Assembly (NCBI GenBank): GCA_018857735.1
Contig: JABMCL010000152.1
Location: forward strand, 877,001 to 941,000
From: Alviniconcha marisindica
Taxonomy: Eukaryota > Mollusca > Gastropoda > Provannidae
Length of the DNA stretch: 64,000 nucleotides
Direction: 5' to 3'
The translations under genes and the position numbers were made by a program. The notes beneath the pieces were generated by a model. The model had not been told where the DNA came from. It was given only the letters and a program-made list of their open reading frames with translations, and did no database searches. Positions within the stretch are counted from its first letter, which is position 1. Each line of letters starts with the position of its first letter. Shown one piece after another: positions 61,556 through 64,000 of the stretch.

Positions 61556-62728
61556 GCTCGTTGATTATCAAGCCGAAGAGGTCGAAATAACAATCAGAAT
61601 CAGTGTTCTTTTTCATTCCTTCTTTCTTCTCAAAATGCTGTCTTGATTTTATATTTCTAATTCCAGTCAAAGTTTCGTGAGCAACGAGCAACAGGACCGG
61701 ACGCACCTCACCGAAACGTGTCCTTGCTCTCCCGTTTTGGACGCACCGCTCTTTTCAGTATCGGGCACCAGCATGTTTTCAGATGGGCTATAGTTCCTTT
61801 GAAGTGCCGGGACACATTCAGGTTTAGTTTTAAACTAATTTAGAGAGTGCTATCATGCATCAGAAAAGGACACAGGTATGGAAAGACGAACAATTTCTTT
61901 GGCGTTTGCATTGTTCTGTCCATCCATGAGCGGTTTCAATATTTATTCATTTACACCTACGGATTTAATCGCACACTGAGCGCACTCGCTCTTTTCTCTT
62001 ACAATCCGATTGACTGATTGATTCATCGATTGGCTCTTTAGCTGGTTGGGTGTATGGTTGGTAGATTAATTAATTCAAGAGTAACACTTATGGAGGTTTC
62101 CGAGCTGCCAATCACCCGAGCAATTTCAGCCAATAACAATGTCACAAATAATTTTCTGCGCGAAAAGCCTGAAGAGGGCATAGCAGCCATGTGTGGCCCA
62201 CAAGTTAAACAGGGGTGTGTGTGGGAACTCTGGAAGTATGAAATCCGGCAAATCGAGGAGGCACCCAAATGACGGAAGAAATGTGTAAACAACAAGACCC
62301 CATAAACCTGACCAGCTCAAGGAAGAGGAACGAGGCAAGGCTATGGATTGTATTACTCAACAGTTATTTCCTCTTCTTTTTTTCTTTTCTTTTTTGTTGG
62401 TGGTCAAGATACAGTTTCATTTTTATTCGAATCCATACCGAAACGTTTTGCAAAAATAAACCCGAAAACACATGTGTCCTCAGCTGAGTGCTTAATGACT
62501 GACCCCCCTCCCCCCACCCCCCCGTCCCCCAGACTGGGCGTAAAACACCAACTTACTTACCCCCCGTCCCCCTCCTTCCAAATCTTAATCATTTTTCTTC
62601 TATGTCCGTTAGCCTAGTTTCTTTTTACCGCGCGTCTTTGACAACGTGAGCCTGAATGTATGGATACTGCTTAGTGAGCATTGCCCAAGTCCGCGGTCAT
62701 CGTGATCATTAATTAATCTGCCACATAG

Positions 62729-62920
62729 GAATTGGGGACTGGCCGAGACGGCGGACGTTCCACACGTCCAAAACGCTCGAGGAAGGCAGCTACGGTTTTA
62801 TGAGCTGTGCCGACCACCTACCCGAGCACGTCGGCATAACACAGTTTAAGTGGTTTTATCGGCTCCTGTATAAGCAGTATCCTGTCACACCGGACGAGAG
62901 GATCTTCATTGATAACAACG
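62729..62920 (+). CDS. plus-strand Ig receptor exon 4: Ig2, first half
   Basis: This 192-bp exon is phase 1 to phase 1, with a CACATAG acceptor and a GTAAGG donor. It encodes SKTLEEGSYGFMSC (first cysteine), EHVGITQFKWFYRL (core tryptophan) and DERIFIDNNG. It aligns with 46211-46405 but is clearly more diverged than exon 3. Confidence 0.9.
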
Positions 62921-62968
62921 GTAAGGACTTGTTGTATATGACATGTATTTGAAATGTGTGTGGAGCGG

Positions 62969-62970
<2 letters not shown>

Positions 62971-63050
<80 letters not shown>

Positions 63051-63068
63051 CGCGCGCGCGCGCGCGCA
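62971..63068. repeat. (TG)n(CG)n microsatellite
   Basis: A long TG array ending in a CG run of Z-DNA-like alternation. Confidence 0.97.
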
Positions 63069-63644
63069 GGTTGTGCATGTACCTGTTTGTGTGTTCTCTC
63101 ATTTATGAATGAACTAAACAAATTTGACACAGTGTAATGTTACCTGCACCTTTCAGTGGGTACAATGGACGCAGACTTTAAGGACTCTTCTGTTGAGAAC
63201 CTAGAGCTGACAAACGTTCTCCGTTTAAAGCCTGGAGTAGGTTGTAATATAGGCATGCAGGCTTCGCCACTACCGGGCATTCCTTCTTTGTCCTAATTTC
63301 TACCCCCCGGTCCATTCACCTTCATTTTTGTTTCGTAATCCTCCCACTGCTTTTCAACTGTGTTAATTTTGGCTAAGCGGTGTAAGCAGGTTTCCGTACT
63401 GAGTGACCATGGAATATAAATAGGCTCCCAAACATGCGGAAGTGTGAATTGTGATAGTAACTCAGGGATTGTGTTCAGGATTTTAAAAGATTTTTTTCCG
63501 AATCCGCTGAATCCACACAGCACATATTTTGAGAGGGCTTTCTTCGTGGGAACTATGATACAGCTTCCGGTTGTGGTTTGGTGAAATTGAGGTGTGCTTG
63601 TTTTTGAATGTTTTTGTGACCTGCATTCGTTGTTGCGTGTCCAT

Positions 63645-63669
63645 GCGCGCGCGCGCGCGCACGCGCGCG

Positions 63670-63738
<69 letters not shown>
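63645..63738. repeat. (CG)n(CA)n microsatellite
   Basis: A CG-rich start followed by about 34 CA units, then an ATT run. The surrounding 62,921-63,930 holds no exon I can support. Confidence 0.97.
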
Positions 63739-63739
<1 letters not shown>

Positions 63740-63929
63740 AACCGCTATTATTGTTATTATTATTATTATTATTATTGGGTCGAGAAACGGTGCAGTTTGC
63801 GGTGAAGCACGTCTGAATGCGCAAGTTTGCAGAACGAAAAGCGAGCAACACTTAAATTGTTTTGAGTCGGAAGAATGGACGTAGCACACAATAAACGACT
63901 ACAGAAAGAAGCCCACGTTCTTACATAAG

Positions 63930-64000
63930 CAATGCTTAACGTCCACATAAACCATAACGCTTATTAGGGACGGGGAGAAGGGGGGTATGGGGGTGGGGGA
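63930..64000 (-). mobile_element. tRNA-like SINE, copy cut by window edge
   Basis: It begins 'cttaacgtccacataaacca..cttattagggacggggaga' and matches the tail of the copy at 41132. The tRNA-like head would lie beyond base 64000. Confidence 0.7.

Larger units (their letters stand above)
56871..62920 (+). other. paralogous Ig receptor gene, 5' part
   Basis: Four coding exons are visible: 56871-56928, 57799-57907, 60896-61095 and 62729-62920. They encode a signal peptide, Ig1 (two exons) and the first half of Ig2. Phases (1, 2, 1, 1) are identical to exons 1-4 of the minus-strand receptor. Sequence similarity is high in Ig1 and lower in Ig2. The gene continues past base 64000, so its membrane anchor and tail cannot be seen. 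The role is inferred from the neighbour: a cell-surface or secreted Ig recognition/adhesion protein. Confidence 0.85.

Noticed and set aside
63157..63236. Possible fifth exon of the plus-strand receptor (TTTCAG acceptor, GTAGGT donor, open phase-1 frame)
   Set aside because: The translation (GTMDADFKDSSVENLELTNV) does not resemble the matching exon at 45228-45371 and lacks the Ig cysteine and YYC pattern. I treat it as chance.
63293..63560. Minus-strand frame with VWEPIYIPWSLSTET as a possible LINE segment
   Set aside because: The resemblance is too weak to assign. A profile search against LINE ORF2 would decide.

Overview
This window looks like nuclear DNA of an invertebrate animal. A mollusc, probably a gastropod, is my best guess, but that is an inference from overall character and not a species match. 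The signs are GT-AG introns of 0.3-6 kb, many CA/GA/TA microsatellites, tRNA-like SINEs, decayed non-LTR retrotransposons, and metazoan gene families (C2H2 zinc fingers, immunoglobulin superfamily). There are no operons, no CRISPR arrays and no bacterial gene structure.

Region 1 (about 91-21,190, minus strand) is the 5' part of one C2H2 zinc-finger gene. A start codon at 17,096 opens a small exon. It is followed by a Pro/Gln/Ala-rich exon (11,406-11,623), a low-complexity exon that begins finger 1 (9,591-9,716), and an exon that ends finger 1 and carries finger 2 (8,440-8,554). Then come four tandem exons at 7,887, 5,024, 2,499 and 91. Each is exactly 84 bp, phase 1 at both ends, and encodes one complete 28-residue finger with the same recognition helix. 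Any number or choice of them keeps the frame. The gene runs off the left edge.

Region 2 (about 21-37 kb) has no gene I can support. It holds a GC-rich stretch (22.4-25.5 kb) with very dense TCAGT/ACTGA words, a 45-50 bp minisatellite, an old three-copy array at 25.7-27.3 kb, and scattered minisatellites, SINEs and microsatellites.

Region 3 (35.4-50.6 kb, minus strand) is a 12-exon immunoglobulin-superfamily receptor. It has a signal peptide, four Ig domains each split over two exons, a fifth Ig-like domain without the usual cysteines, one transmembrane helix and a short tyrosine-containing tail. The Ig domains read like the L1CAM/neuroglian ectodomain, but no fibronectin III exons are present. 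The Ig4 exon holds a partial internal duplication with an in-frame stop, and the tail appears to change reading frame.

Region 4 (56.9 kb to the right edge, plus strand) is a paralogue in head-to-head orientation. Its first four coding exons (signal peptide, Ig1, first half of Ig2) match the neighbour exon for exon in phase. The 6.2 kb between the two start codons holds LINE fragments and simple repeats. Further LINE RNase H and RT remnants lie in the introns of the plus-strand gene.
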